64,000 nt of DNA from Ovis canadensis. Taxonomy: Eukaryota; Chordata; Mammalia; Artiodactyla; Bovidae. The first letter of the stretch is position 1, and each line of letters starts with the position of its first letter. The stretch spans positions 117,394,501 to 117,458,500 of the forward strand of contig NC_091248.1 in the NCBI RefSeq assembly GCF_042477335.2, read 5' to 3'. The notes below the pieces were generated by a model, which saw only the letters and a program-made list of their open reading frames with translations, made no database searches and was not told the origin of the DNA. This document shows positions 23,641 to 33,908 of this stretch, in pieces. Made by a program: the position numbers and the translations under genes.

Positions 23641-24058
23641 AACTGTCACAGGTTGAACCATGTCCCCTGTCCCCAAATTCACAGGTTGGAGTCCTAACCC
23701 CGAGTACCTCAGGATGTGATCTTATTCGGAAACAGGGTCACTGAAGATGTAAGAAGCTAAGATGAAGTCATATTCGAGTAGGGTGGGTCCTCGATCCAAT
23801 GGCTGTCCTTACAGAAAGGGGAAATTTGAACACAGGGAGGGCCCCACGTGAAGACTGGACGCTGCCACAAGCCAAGGCCCGCCACGATCCAGGAGAGAGG
23901 ACAGGACAGACCCTCCCCACCCCCCGCCTTCAGAGGGCTACAGCCCTGCAGACAGGGGACTTCTAGCGTCCAGCACGGGGCTGCAATCAATTCCTGCTGT
24001 TTAAGCTGCCATTTTTGTGGCCTTTCATTATGGCGGCTCCAGCAATTAACACAGTCAC
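23641..24058 (+). repeat. MaLR-type solitary LTR
   Basis: GGATGTGATCTTATTCGGAA at 23712, GGGTCACTGAAGATGTAAG, GTGGGTCCTCGATCCAATGG at 23784 and the closing segment GCTGTTTAAGCTGCCA at 23996 follow a common mammalian LTR pattern. The exact subfamily (MLT1 or MST group) was not settled. Confidence 0.6.
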
Positions 24059-24059
24059 G

Positions 24060-24560
24060 GGCTCAATGAGCCCTTCCTCGCCACTGGACTCCCACTTCCA
24101 TCCCTCGCTCCCAAGCCCTCTACCTGCTCCATTACTTGTTGGCATTTACCAACAAGTAACATGCCATGAAATCACCTCTGTTCACAGAGGCATCCGCAGG
24201 GCCCAGTACAAGGTCTGCACAGAGTAGGCACTCAAGAAGGATCTGCTACACAGAGAAACAACACAGGACGAAACAGATCAAGGCTGGCCCAGCCTAGCTT
24301 ACTCTCTAGTGGAGGGAGACAGAAGAAGCAGACACGTGGAAGGTGGTGACAAGCGCCATGGAGACCACCAAGACAGGGTCAGGCGCAAGGATTTCAGGAA
24401 GGGCTGCTGTTTCTTTAAAACAGAGTCAGGGACGGCCTCTCTGATGATGTGAGATCTGAGTACAGACCTGAAGGAAGGGGCGCCCGTAAACCATGGAGAT
24501 CACAGCTGAGATAAGAATGTTCCAGGCACAGAGAACAGTAAGTACAGATTAGTTCAATAA
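24060..24560 (+). repeat. L2 and related old repeat
   Basis: CAAGGTCTGCACAGAGTAGGCACTCAA at 24209 (core AGAGTAGGCACTCAA) is the L2 3' end. From 24300 onward the text shares the pattern seen at 16330-16530. A perfect hairpin is embedded at 24132-24159. Confidence 0.5.
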
Positions 24561-24779
24561 ACACATACCGTTTGTATAATCAGAAGAGAAAAAATAATAA
24601 TAATAAGGCTATTGTAAGTCTGAAAATGCATCCAAATATTTAAAAGCCCAATGCCAAGGGCAAGGAAGAAGAATCTGGTTTTATAAATTCTTAAGACTCT
24701 ATCCTGGCCCAGGCTGAAAATTTCAACCCCTTCCCAGCCCTGTCCCCGGCCTATCCTCCAACAAAACGGGGGGAGTTGA

Positions 24780-24888
24780 GAGGTGAAAAGTGAAGTGAAA
24801 GTGGAAGGTGACAAATGAGGTGAGAAGCTTTGAGGTGAGGTGACATGAGGTGAAAGGTGAGATGAGAGATAGAGTATAAGGTGAAGGT
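24780..24888 (+). repeat. Degenerate AGGTGA/AAGTGA simple repeat
   Basis: At least eight GGTGA words occur within about 110 bp, and two more (GAGGTGAGGTGA) lie just past a Bov-tA insertion at 25098-25110. The SINE therefore landed inside the repeat and split it. Confidence 0.75.
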
Positions 24889-25093
24889 GCGCGCTTAGTC
24901 ACTTCTTTCGTGTCTGACTCTTTGCGACCCTGTAGACCAAAGCCCACAAGGTTTCTCTGTCCATGGGATTCTCCAAGCAAGAATACTGGAGTGGGTTTGC
25001 CATGCCCTCCTCCAGGGGATGTTCCCGACCCAAGGATGGAACCTGTGACTCCTACACAGGCAGGTAGGTTCTTTACCACTAGCGCCACCTAGG
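24889..25093 (-). mobile_element. Bov-tA SINE
   Basis: Reversed copy (GTGTCTGACTCTTTGCGACC at 24910; head ending CACTAGCGCCACCTAGG at about 25077). Confidence 0.92.
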
Positions 25094-25359
25094 AACGTGA
25101 GGTGAGGTGAATCAGTCCTGAGGCTGAGAAGCCTGGAGATCCCTGATGGTGCCTTAGGGCCAAGAGCAGGGAATGTGACTGCTGTCCTAGCCACCAGCTG
25201 CCGACCTGTCCCCATCAGGTCTGGCCTCTGCTAGTCACCTGTGTCAGCCAGCACCTGTCCTGTGCTCTGGCCCTGCCCTAGGCCACCGTGGATCCCAGCT
25301 CTGACGACTGTTCACTCCTGCTACCTGACCAGCTAGTTCCCATTCAGCCTCACTTCTGG
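25094..25359. other. Intronic DNA, nothing recognised
   Basis: Unique-looking sequence between a SINE and an L1 fragment. Confidence 0.4.
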
Positions 25360-25790
25360 GTTTTTTTAATTGCAATTTAAAAAAACCCCACGTATCATAC
25401 AATTTATCATAGTGTTTGGTACATTCGCAAGGTTGTACAACCCATTTCCAGAACGCTTTTCATCCTGCAAAAGTGAAACTCTGCACCCACTGAGCACAGC
25501 TCCCCCTGCCCTCCTTCCCTCTGCCCCTGGCCAGCTCCACTCTACTTTCAGTTTCCGCAATTCTGGCAACTCTAGATACAAGTGGAATCTCACAGTATTT
25601 TGTCTCTTTTGTGACTGTCTTATTTCACTTAGCATTAATGTCAAGGTCCATCCATGTTGCAACCTGAGTCAGAACTTCCATTTTTTTGTAAGAAGGAATA
25701 CTTAGTCCCTTGTGTGGACAGATCGCATTTTGTTTATGTCTGTTGATGGACATCTGAGCTGCTTCCACCTTCGCCTAGCTTTTGACACTT
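25360..25790 (-). repeat. L1M fragment
   Basis: Reverse-strand L1 text: CATTCGCAAGGTTGTACAAC at 25423, TTCACTTAGCATTAATGTCA at 25624, and GGTCCATCCATGTTGCAACC at 25645. Confidence 0.75.
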
Positions 25791-26106
25791 GTTTCCTTCA
25801 GCCACCTCCAGGTGCTCCTGGAATCCTTGTGGTTCAAGATCAATGCAGGGCAACCTAGGGTGGAGCGAAAGGCCTCCAAACATGCCCAGGCTGAGGGGAA
25901 ACAAGGAGCAGGGGCGGTTCTGAGCTACACAACCTGCCAGACACCAGCCCAGTTCTGAACCTGCTGCTGCTCCTTCCCTGCTTCCCAACCAAGTTAAAAC
26001 CTGAATTTTTACCAGTTAAAGACTCCTTACTGATAGGTGAAACCAAGTCTGGGAAATGTACCCATCCTCAAGGACACACTGATGAGGCCAGAGCTTCTCA
26101 AACCTG
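25791..26106. other. Intronic DNA, nothing recognised
   Basis: Unique-looking sequence before a SINE. Confidence 0.4.
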
Positions 26107-26316
26107 AGTGTGCTAAGTCCCTCTCGTGTCCAACTCTCTGCAACCCCTATGGACCACAGCCCACCAGGCTCCTCTGTCCACGGGATTCTCCAGGCAAGAA
26201 TACTGGAGTGGGTTGCCGTGCCTTCCTCCAGGGGATCTTCCCGACCCAGGGATCGAACCTGAGACTCTTACATCTCCTGCACTGGCAGGCAGGTTCATTA
26301 CCACTAGCACCACCTG
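26107..26316 (-). mobile_element. Bov-tA SINE
   Basis: Reversed copy with GGGATCTTCCCGACCCAGGG at 26233 and a GGGATCGAACCTGAG tRNA-like head at 26251. Confidence 0.92.
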
Positions 26317-28222
26317 CACTTAAACATGGACTTGGACTTATGGTATACTCCATAGATCCAAGCAGACCTGGGCAAGGGACTTCCTCACACACTCCCAGAG
26401 AGCTTTGGGGACCACTCCATGCCCCATAGCCTGCAGGAGCAAAGGCCTAGCCATCGCCCCCCCAATTCACTCCTGTCTCCTGGGCTCCCCGTTTGCTGTG
26501 TGTGCACGCGAGGCGTCCCTCTACAGAGGCTCCCCGGCTGTGTTCACACGGCCCTTCAGGCTGTGTGGCTCCAAAGTGAATCCCGGCACCACGGTGAGGA
26601 AGGGCTCCCTCCTTGCCTGCCCCGACGCGAGAGCAAAGAAAGGAGCTGGAGGGCTTCCCCAGGACTCCACAGGGCGGCCAACACCTGCCCGGCACCAAGA
26701 GCGGAAGCCTCCGTCCATCCCCGACCCCCGGGCAGGAAGGGCCACCCACCGCCCAGGGGAGCTGTCACCGTGCATGTCCAGCCCCCGGGGCCACCAGGAA
26801 AGGCAGGTGGACGGTGCCCGCCTCACCCGCTGCTGAGACAGCCTCCCAACTGCCACCCACACCATTTGAGGCCTGGCCATTCGTCCACTCGCCTCCTCTA
26901 GGCTTCCTGCCACAAACCAGCATTATTTCCTCACACTCGCCGTCCCCTCTCATACCCGCCTTCTTCTCAGCAGAGGTCCTGGCCCGCCATTCCCAGGAAC
27001 GGTCACCCGCTCCTCAGCCCACCTCTGTCCCCCCACCACCTAGCTCCAGCTCTCCTCCACTCTCCGCTGCGTCCCCCCCCCAAAGCCCGGGAGCCTTCGC
27101 TCCCACCCTCATCACCCCTTCCAGCCCAGCCCCTCCTCACCGGCACTGGGGGCCCCTGCCCGCCCCCCGCCAGCCAGTCATCCTCAAGTGCATCCCGAGG
27201 TTGAAACCATGGAGGATCTGAGGAGAGAGACCTTCAGGCGTCAGATCCTGTCACTTCCCCCTCTCGTTGGCCCTTTCCGGCACAAGCGCTCTGGAGACCC
27301 TGCACCCACTGTGTGCACGTTCACGTGAACACCCTCCTCCTACATCCCTGCTCCCACCTGGGTCCCAAGCCTCGTCCTGGGCGCCCAGGCTGTGGACTCG
27401 GACCTGAAGGAGCATGAAACCCTGCGAGCCCCCCACGTGTTTCAGCGAGAAAGTGATGATGTGACCTGAGCAAGTGGGGAGATGAACTGGCTGGAGCCAG
27501 AGCAGGAATGGGGGAGAAGAGGACGGGAGCATGGACAGGGGCAGTGGTGATGGAGAGAGGGGTGGAGAGACTAAAGGGCCGCTTCCTCCCCTGCCCCGGT
27601 GGTCACAGCCCTTCATTCACTGAGGACTCAGTGCCCAGCTCCCGGTTCTCTCAGCTCACTCCTGGCGAACCTGGCACCCACAGAGGATCCACCCAGAGCC
27701 TGCATTCACGGTCCACTCCGACAACCGATCCCTGCAGCCACACCCCACACCCTTAACCGAGACCAACACCAGTGCCGATTCACCTCTGAAACCGCCATCC
27801 CTCCAGCCCGCCTCCCACCTCGCTGCTATCTGGGATCTCCCCAGACCCCCTTTCTCAGTCTTTCTCCCCTCCTCTTCCCCTTCCTTCCTCATCCAGCCCA
27901 GACTCTGCACCGTACCACCCGACCATGTCTTCACAAATCCCCCCACTCCCCTTGGCTCTTGACCACATCTGCCCAAGATTCCCCACCCTGGCTCAAGCCA
28001 ACTGCCCCCCTCCCCTGGCCCCACACGGCCTGTCAGATGCTACCGGACAAACGCCATCACATGTGCCCTGGCAACACCACCACTATCTCCCGTCGCCTCA
28101 GGCTTCACTCCCACCAGTCCCCTCCAGTTCCTTCTCCCATTATTATTTCTCTCCTACATGAGCTATTTTAAGCCTGCCTGCCCAAAGGAACTTCTTCACT
28201 TTGGAGAAATATCCTTCAGTTA
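26317..28222. other. GC- then C-rich intronic segment
   Basis: About 26.4-27.3 kb is GC-rich with scattered CpGs (for example CCCGACGCGAG at 26621). About 27.5-28.15 kb is strongly C-rich on the plus strand. Long open frames result (for example 26613-27221, proline/serine-rich), but they overlap frames on both strands and show no recognisable domain. Whether it is a regulatory element cannot be told from sequence alone. Confidence 0.5.
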
Positions 28223-28233
28223 CTTCTATGTGC

Positions 28234-28423
28234 TCAGTCGTGTCCAACTCTTTGCGAGCCTGTGGACTGCAGCCTACCAGGCTCCTCCATCCATGGGATT
28301 TTCCAGGCAAGAGTACTGGAGTGGGTTGCCATTTCCTTCTCCAGGGGATCTTCCCGACCCAAGGATCGAACCCGGGTCTCCCACATTGTAGGCAGATGCT
28401 TTACCGTCTGAAGCCACTGGGGA
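28234..28423 (-). mobile_element. Bov-tA SINE
   Basis: Reversed copy with the 11-bp duplication TTCTATGTGCT on both sides (about 28223-28233 and 28424-28434). Confidence 0.92.
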
Positions 28424-28434
28424 TTCTATGTGCT

Positions 28435-28924
28435 TCTACTCGTTCTTAAATTTTCAACCACTTCTTTACTGATTCTTCCATGATGCCTATGAACATGACC
28501 TATGAAGTCTATATATGTTTTCAAAATCTCCATCAACCCCATGAAGTCAATAAGTGGCAAATCTGGTCACCTCCCGCCCTCTTTGCGTCTGTAGGGCCTC
28601 TTGTTTTTCTCAAGATCCCCCAAGTCTGAGTCCACAGCCTGTACTCTCAGTAGGAGGTTTATGAGCTGGGCTGGGAGTAGGGACCTAGGATGCAGGGGCT
28701 TGTGAGACAATTAACACTGTGGGTGTCCTGGGGGTGGGGATGCAGGAGGGAAGAGTATTTTTGTTTCTTTTTTTTTAAGAACTGAACACAATGGCCTTCA
28801 ATAGGTCACTAGGCTAGAACATCTTCAGGACAGTGAGATGGTGACACAGACAGTCAGTAGAAGCAGGACAGTTGCTATGACACATGCATCCCAAGGCATC
28901 CAACCTTGGACCTGAAACAGAAGA
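28435..28924. other. Intronic DNA, nothing recognised
   Basis: Unique-looking sequence with a T-run at about 28770. Confidence 0.4.
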
Positions 28925-29090
28925 GCTAAAGGGTACTGAGACATCACCTCAGTGACCCCTTCTTACACCCATGAGATAACCCAGCACAGGGCGACCTGTC
29001 CACAGTCACACAGCAAGTCATCGGCTGAGAAGAGCACACTCAGCTTTGCTAACTCAGTTTGGTGTGCTTTCCAACGAACCATGCTGCCTA
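28925..29090 (+). repeat. MIR SINE
   Basis: ACACCCATGAGATAACCCAG at 28966 and CCTGTCCACAGTCACACAGC at 28994 match the MIR core. Confidence 0.65.
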
Positions 29091-29579
29091 AGCACACGAA
29101 AGAGAAATCATGTCACTGCAAGCCCGCAGATGAAAGGTGGGTGGTCACAACTTGGAAACAAATTAGATCAGTGAGAACAGCATCTCCTCGCTGGGAAAAT
29201 CAACCTAGTGTAATTATAATTACAGTAATTAGCTGCCTCTAGCACCCAGGGCACTGAGAGAAAAACCTGTGGCTCCCAGGTCCCCTGTGACTTTTCACAA
29301 CCCCTGGCTGGGCTCTGTTTTCAGGATTAAATGAGGCATTTCCTGACAAAGACTGCAGCAGCTGTTCCCAAGGGGCTGGGGAGGTGAGGATTTAAAATGA
29401 TGTCCTCCATGCCCTTTGATTCTCAACCCAGAGAAAACCAAGGAAACAAGATAGAATCCCAAACAGTTTCAACGTCATGGTTTTAAATCAATTGTTCCAA
29501 TAGTGAAAAGACATTTGCAAGATATTAAGTGGAATATTGCTCATACACCATCAACTTTCAATTAGGGGTTTATGGCATC
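29091..29579. other. Intronic DNA with a TAATTA cluster
   Basis: Unique-looking apart from a dense group of homeodomain-type TAAT words at 29211-29232 (TAATTATAATTACAGTAATT). Confidence 0.4.
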
Positions 29580-29775
29580 TGGATCAGCAGTTCCAAAAGT
29601 CAAAGTGCCTAAAAATAAGCTGTGAACTTGTTAAAAAAGGAAGATTCCCAGTTACTAACACCAAAGATTCTAATGTAGGTGAAGGGAGAGCCACAGAAAT
29701 CTAAATTCTTAACAAGCACCCCCAAAGTCCCCAAAGGATGATGATGATGCAGGGGGTCTAGGGATCACACCTTCG
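29580..29775. repeat. MER5A-type (hAT) DNA transposon remnant
   Basis: GAACTTGTTAAAAAAGGAAG at 29624 and the AAATCTAAATTCTTAACAAGC block at 29697 (core TTCTTAACAAGCACCCCC) match the MER5A interior. Confidence 0.55.
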
Positions 29776-30080
29776 GAACATTTACCTAAGTCTTCGATTA
29801 TAGGCTACTACACCACTCAAGAAGTACAGCAAATATTCAAATGAAGATGCTTATAATAAAACAGTGTATTAAGTAAGATAAAAAGTTAACATGCCATTAA
29901 GCATACACGCAATGAAAAAACAAAATGGCAGATTTTGCTAACTAAAATAATAAAATTTCAAGACTATATAAAATTTAAAGGAAAATCCATTAGGAGGGGG
30001 AGAATACAACAAAAAGGAGGGGAAAAAACAGTTGCTATCTTTAAAAAAATTTACATATATATGTGTGTATACATATATAT
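29776..30080. other. AT-rich intronic DNA
   Basis: AT-rich; ends in a short TA/TG-rich patch at 30052-30079 that served as the SINE target. Confidence 0.45.
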
Positions 30081-30275
30081 TGGGCTTCCCAGGTGGCTCA
30101 GTGATAAAGAACCCACCTCATCAGAGATGAGGGCTGGATTCCTGGGTCGGGAAGATCCCCTAGAAATGGCAATCCACTCCAGTATTCTTGCCTGGGAAAT
30201 TCCAAGGACAGAGGAGCCTGGCTGGCTACAGTCCACAGGGTCACAAAAGAGTCAGACACGACTTAGTGACTAAAC
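30081..30275 (+). mobile_element. Bov-tA SINE
   Basis: Head GGGCTTCCCAGGTGGCTCAG at 30081, tail GTCAGACACGACTTAGTGAC at 30251, inserted in TA-rich DNA. Confidence 0.93.
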
Positions 30276-30499
30276 TATAGTATATATCATGGATAAAAAA
30301 GCACAAACAGAAAACTCACAGACTACAAATACAAAATAAACAAAAAATATTCAACTCAAAAGTAATAAAAAATTAAAGCAATGTGTTACAAATTTAACAA
30401 GAGTTTTAAAAGTAATAATGCTGGTGGTGATGAAGTGAAACAGTACACTGCATAGACTGCTTGGGGTAATTTCAGAATTACAGTTTTACGTAAGAAGCT

Positions 30500-30975
30500 G
30501 ATTCCTTTAACAACCACCTACTGAGACACGTATTAGACACCCAGCACACCAAACAAAATATGCAAAGATCCAGGCTGGTGGATTCAGATCTAAACTATAG
30601 TCTAATTTCTCTTCTGGAAATGTATTATAAGGGGGGAAAAGAGCCCACACACAAAGAAATCTAGACAAAGCCTTACCTACATACCTATTCATCACAGCAT
30701 TATTTATAACAGGAAAAAAAAAGCTGGAAATAATAAAAGGATAATTGAGTAAATTATTAGGATGGAAACTGTGTTTGCAAACAATATTTCATAAATAGGG
30801 AAATGCTTAAGTTAAATATTGAGTGAAAAAAGTAAATACATAAATTCAATTTTTTTTTATGTTAACAAAGCAAAGACGAAGTTATTTACAGAGTTGGCTA
30901 CAGATTGTGGGATTAAGGATACCTGTTATCTGTACCTTCCAATAATTTTCGAAGTTTCACTTTCATAATAACTAT
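30500..30975 (+). repeat. L1M 3' UTR fragment
   Basis: CATCACAGCATTATTTATAA at 30690 and adjacent text are typical of old L1 3' ends. The stretch 30276-30499 before it is AT-rich and unassigned. Confidence 0.6.
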
Positions 30976-31649
30976 TATCTTAAGAAAGACTTACCCCTGA
31001 ATAAAATGAAGAAATGGGATACAATCTTTTCTTTTTACATCGTGGATGTAGGATTCTTAAAGCACTCCATTCAAAAACAAGTCCAAAGCATTACATCTTG
31101 TTTCCACAAGAGTGAACCATCAAGACCAAACTTATAAATGTTTAAACAAACCAAAAAAAAAAAAAAAAAAAAAGGGCACATTCAAAATGCTGAATGAAAC
31201 AGAAATAGACAAGAAATCAATAAGACACAGAAATTTACATAAAGACAGAAATAAATGGGGATAACCGGAGGGCGGATTCCATTCAGCAAAGTTACCAAGG
31301 AAAGACAAACCTGTGGAAGGAGGAGAGAGTCTACAGGCAGCCACAGAAGGAACAAGTGCCTAACCTAGGAGACCCAAGGCAGGAGAAAGACACAACACTT
31401 TCTAGTGCCACTTACTCTCCAGAAAGAGAACCAGCACAGCAGGGTTTGGCATAGCCTCCTCCAGCCCCACTCCAGTGGGGAAAATACAACACTCAGGACA
31501 AGAAGCCCAAGGGTCCTAGTGGCACAGAGCAAGACGTGGGCCAAACAACTGAAACGCAGCATCTCCTCAGGGTCACATGCCACTCACCATGCCCAGGTGT
31601 CCTACATTAGGAAGCCACCCTCCGCCACTATCGATTCCACCTTTTAAGA
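30976..31649. other. Intronic DNA with long A-run
   Basis: 21-A homopolymer at 31153-31173. Otherwise unique-looking with no exon seen. Confidence 0.4.
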
Positions 31650-31830
31650 GATCTTCCCTGGGAAGCTGTTTCCCTTGCTGACTCTCCTGCTTGGGGACAG
31701 CCCAAGTGAGGTCTCTTGCTTATGAGCTACTTTGGGTCCCAACAGGATCCCTGAGGACAGGCGCCATGTCCTCCCCTTCTTCAGTTCCCATCCTATGACG
31801 CAGCCTAGAAGCAGCTGTGCAAACCAGAGG
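31650..31830 (+). repeat. L2 3' fragment
   Basis: GAGGACAGGCGCCATGTCCTCC at 31752 (core GAGGACAGGCGCCATGTC) corresponds to the 'gagggcaggg' part of L2. Confidence 0.5.
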
Positions 31831-31989
31831 GGCCCAATACACCAACCAGAGAAAGAATGAAGTCTCTGCTTCCGCGATGTTGGCTCTAGAGCGGAAATAA
31901 AACGACTTTCAAGTCTCCGCGTTTAATGTTTGCATTGGAGGTTACAGGGAACAGGAAAAGACTAGAGAAGAGAAAATTATGGAGGGACA

Positions 31990-32135
31990 ATACAAACAGC
32001 TCCATTTACTTTAAATTTATCAAGAGCCTTAGTATTCTCATCTGTAAAATGGGCATAACAATGCCTAACTCAGAGTATCAGATCATGTATGTAAAATGCG
32101 GCGCCTGGCACACAGGACGCACTCAGTAAATGGAA
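31990..32135 (+). repeat. MIR SINE
   Basis: TATTCTCATCTGTAAAATGG at 32032 and CGCCTGGCACACAGGACGCA at 32102 are clear MIR landmarks. Confidence 0.8.
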
Positions 32136-32489
32136 ACAATCAGTTTGCCATGTTCCATAGCAGATGAATCCATCAGTATCAGATGAGCTTTACTGCTTGA
32201 CTAAAGCCAAGAGTCCACTTGATGACTACCTCTTCTCACGAAAAACCTAGGATCTCCATTTCTCTGGACACACAGGCTAGAATACACAGGAACAAGATTG
32301 AGAGCTGAGGCACCGGGTCAGGCAGCGCTGTCTCTTTCAAATGCCCGAAAGAGACCCATTTTGTCCCCCTGGTTCTGCTATGGCTCCCTGAGCAGGGTTC
32401 CACCCAGCTATGGGAAAGCTATGAGGTGGTCTCAGGTGTGCCTAAGTTCACAGGTTAAGCGCCATGAGGCGAATGGAAAACAGAGGACT

Positions 32490-32600
32490 CTGCACCAACT
32501 AGCCTGTGACCTTCAGCAAGTCAGTTATGTGTCAATTTCCTCTTCAGTAAGAGGAGCAGTTCCCGTCTGTGATCCCTCAAGTCCCTTCCTGTGCTTTTGT
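32490..32600 (+). repeat. MIR SINE fragment
   Basis: CTGTGACCTTCAGCAAGTCA at 32504 and CAATTTCCTCTTCAGTAAGA at 32533 match the MIR core. Confidence 0.65.
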
Positions 32601-33560
32601 GTCCCATCCTCTATGTGGCACTGGTTATAATTCCAACAGTGAGGTCCAGGGACACCTTCAAACGTGTTCCATTTCCTCCCAGAGCCACTTGGCGGTCCCC
32701 TGGAACGGCTCCCACCAGAAGGGAGGGTTTGGAGCTGCTTCCACAGCTTTCTGGTTTTGTTCAGCGTGCAGCCGCTCTGCACACTGCTCACTCCACCTTT
32801 TCTGCCCCCAAAGTGGTCGTGTGTGTGCGTGCTTGTGTGTCTGTGTGTGTGTGTCTGTGTGTGCACGCGCACAAGCGCGCGCTGGGGCAATCACCGGCTT
32901 GCATCATGTCAGTTCAGAGATGGTTTGCAGACCATCCTGCGTGTATGCTCAGGGTGGATAAATAAACATTTCAGAGGAGCAATATGAATTAAATCATTTC
33001 CTCAACAACAAAACCCGCCCACATGCTTCTTCATAAATCATGCCTCTTAATTCCACGCTGACTAACAGTCAGTAAACTGCCTCTATTATAAACAACCCTT
33101 ACTCCTTTCATGCCCTGACACTTAAGAATCACAATATTTTCAATAGTACTCTGTTGTACTAATGCCTTTGCAGAAGTAACAGCAATAGCTATTTCCCTGG
33201 AAAGATCCATGGCCAGGGCTCTTTCCAAGAGATATTCTTTGAAATGTTCTTTGTGTCCTGGTGCACTGGGGGACACGGCCAGCTGCCTGCATCTGGGGGA
33301 CGCAGGGCCACCCAGAGTAATGCAACACTGTTTTAAAGCACACACACCAAATGTACCCTTTAGCCCCGACCATCAAGTATTTCCCCGAATTTGCTGTAAC
33401 CAAATTCATACAGCCATGCATAAATACAATTCCAGTGCCTGCGTTTTGCAGAGGAAAATAAAGACACATTCTGAGATGAAGCCGCCAGACCCGCCTCAGG
33501 CTCTGTGTATAGCAAAATAAGCTTTGCAGACTTTTGGCAAGATTGGCCAGAATCTGCTTG
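32601..33560. other. Proximal intron 1 DNA, unique
   Basis: Apart from the TG/GC tract at 32819-32883 no repeat is recognised in the kilobase directly downstream of KIAA1549 exon 1. Proximal intron 1 often holds regulatory sequence, but no specific element can be claimed. Confidence 0.4.
32819..32883. repeat. Alternating TG/GC tract
   Basis: Imperfect (TG)n running into GTGCACGCGCAC and GCGCGCGC. Almost uninterrupted purine-pyrimidine alternation over about 65 bp, the composition known to favour left-handed Z-DNA. Confidence 0.85.
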
Positions 33561-33745
33561 CTTTTTCGTATTATTTTTTCCGTGCCTTTATCTGCTGGGC
33601 CCAACGAGAATTGAAAAGCATCTCCAGAAAGGAGGGCGAGGGAGCGGTGGAGAATAAAAGAGGATGGGCGGGGAAAGCCAGATTTTGAAAAGAGCAGCGA
33701 TAAAGGAAAGGCAGGGTCGCGCCGGAGGGTCTCCGCGGAGCTTAC

Positions 33746-33908
33746 CTGGGGCGCACGAGGTCGGCCGGGCCAGCAGCAGCAGCCAGAGGCCGGGGAGCAG
33801 CAGCAGCCCCGAGCGGCGGCGGCGGCGGCGGCGGGCGCGGCGGGCGGAAGGCCCGCGGCCGCTCGGCCCCGGGACCAGCGCGACCCCGGCGCGGGTCTTC
33901 CCCTCCAT
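33746..33908 (-). CDS. KIAA1549: KIAA1549 exon 1 (N-terminus with signal peptide)
   Basis: This encodes the first 54 codons plus one base of KIAA1549, a large membrane protein (UPF0606 family) known from KIAA1549-BRAF fusions and retinal disease. The start ATG at 33906-33908 has a strong context (GCCATGG). The N-terminus reads MEGKTRAGVALVPGPSG, then a basic run (RRARRRRRRR, residues 23-32), then a hydrophobic core SGLLLLPGLWLLLLA (33-47) ending TSCAP: a signal peptide with an unusually long, arginine-rich n-region. The coding part stops after one base of codon 55 at a good donor (CAG|GTAAGC, first intron base 33745), phase 1; the human protein, from memory, continues D-E-L-S. Twelve codons upstream the same frame reads LPGARRRRRGAA, which in human starts with Met; here that codon is CTG, so I chose the downstream ATG. 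Later exons lie left of the window. Confidence 0.93.
33814..33834 (-). repeat. KIAA1549: (CGC)7 trinucleotide run coding poly-Arg
   Basis: Seven consecutive CGC codons (minus strand) encode R26-R32 of KIAA1549. Pure GC trinucleotide runs of this kind are prone to length change. Confidence 0.85.

Larger units (their letters stand above)
1..33744 (-). other. KIAA1549: KIAA1549 intron 1, 5' part (partial)
   Basis: The intron begins at the GT donor directly after exon 1 (first intron base 33745, read leftwards) and runs off the left end of the window. No further KIAA1549 exon was found here: the long, serine/threonine-rich second coding exon expected of this gene is absent. The interval is a mosaic of SINE, LINE and old repeats separated by unique DNA. 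That the whole stretch is one intron is inferred from the known gene structure. Confidence 0.85.

Noticed and set aside
26613..27221. 202-codon proline/serine-rich open frame
   Set aside because: Lies in GC/C-rich DNA where all frames are long, overlaps frames on both strands, and shows no domain or splice context.
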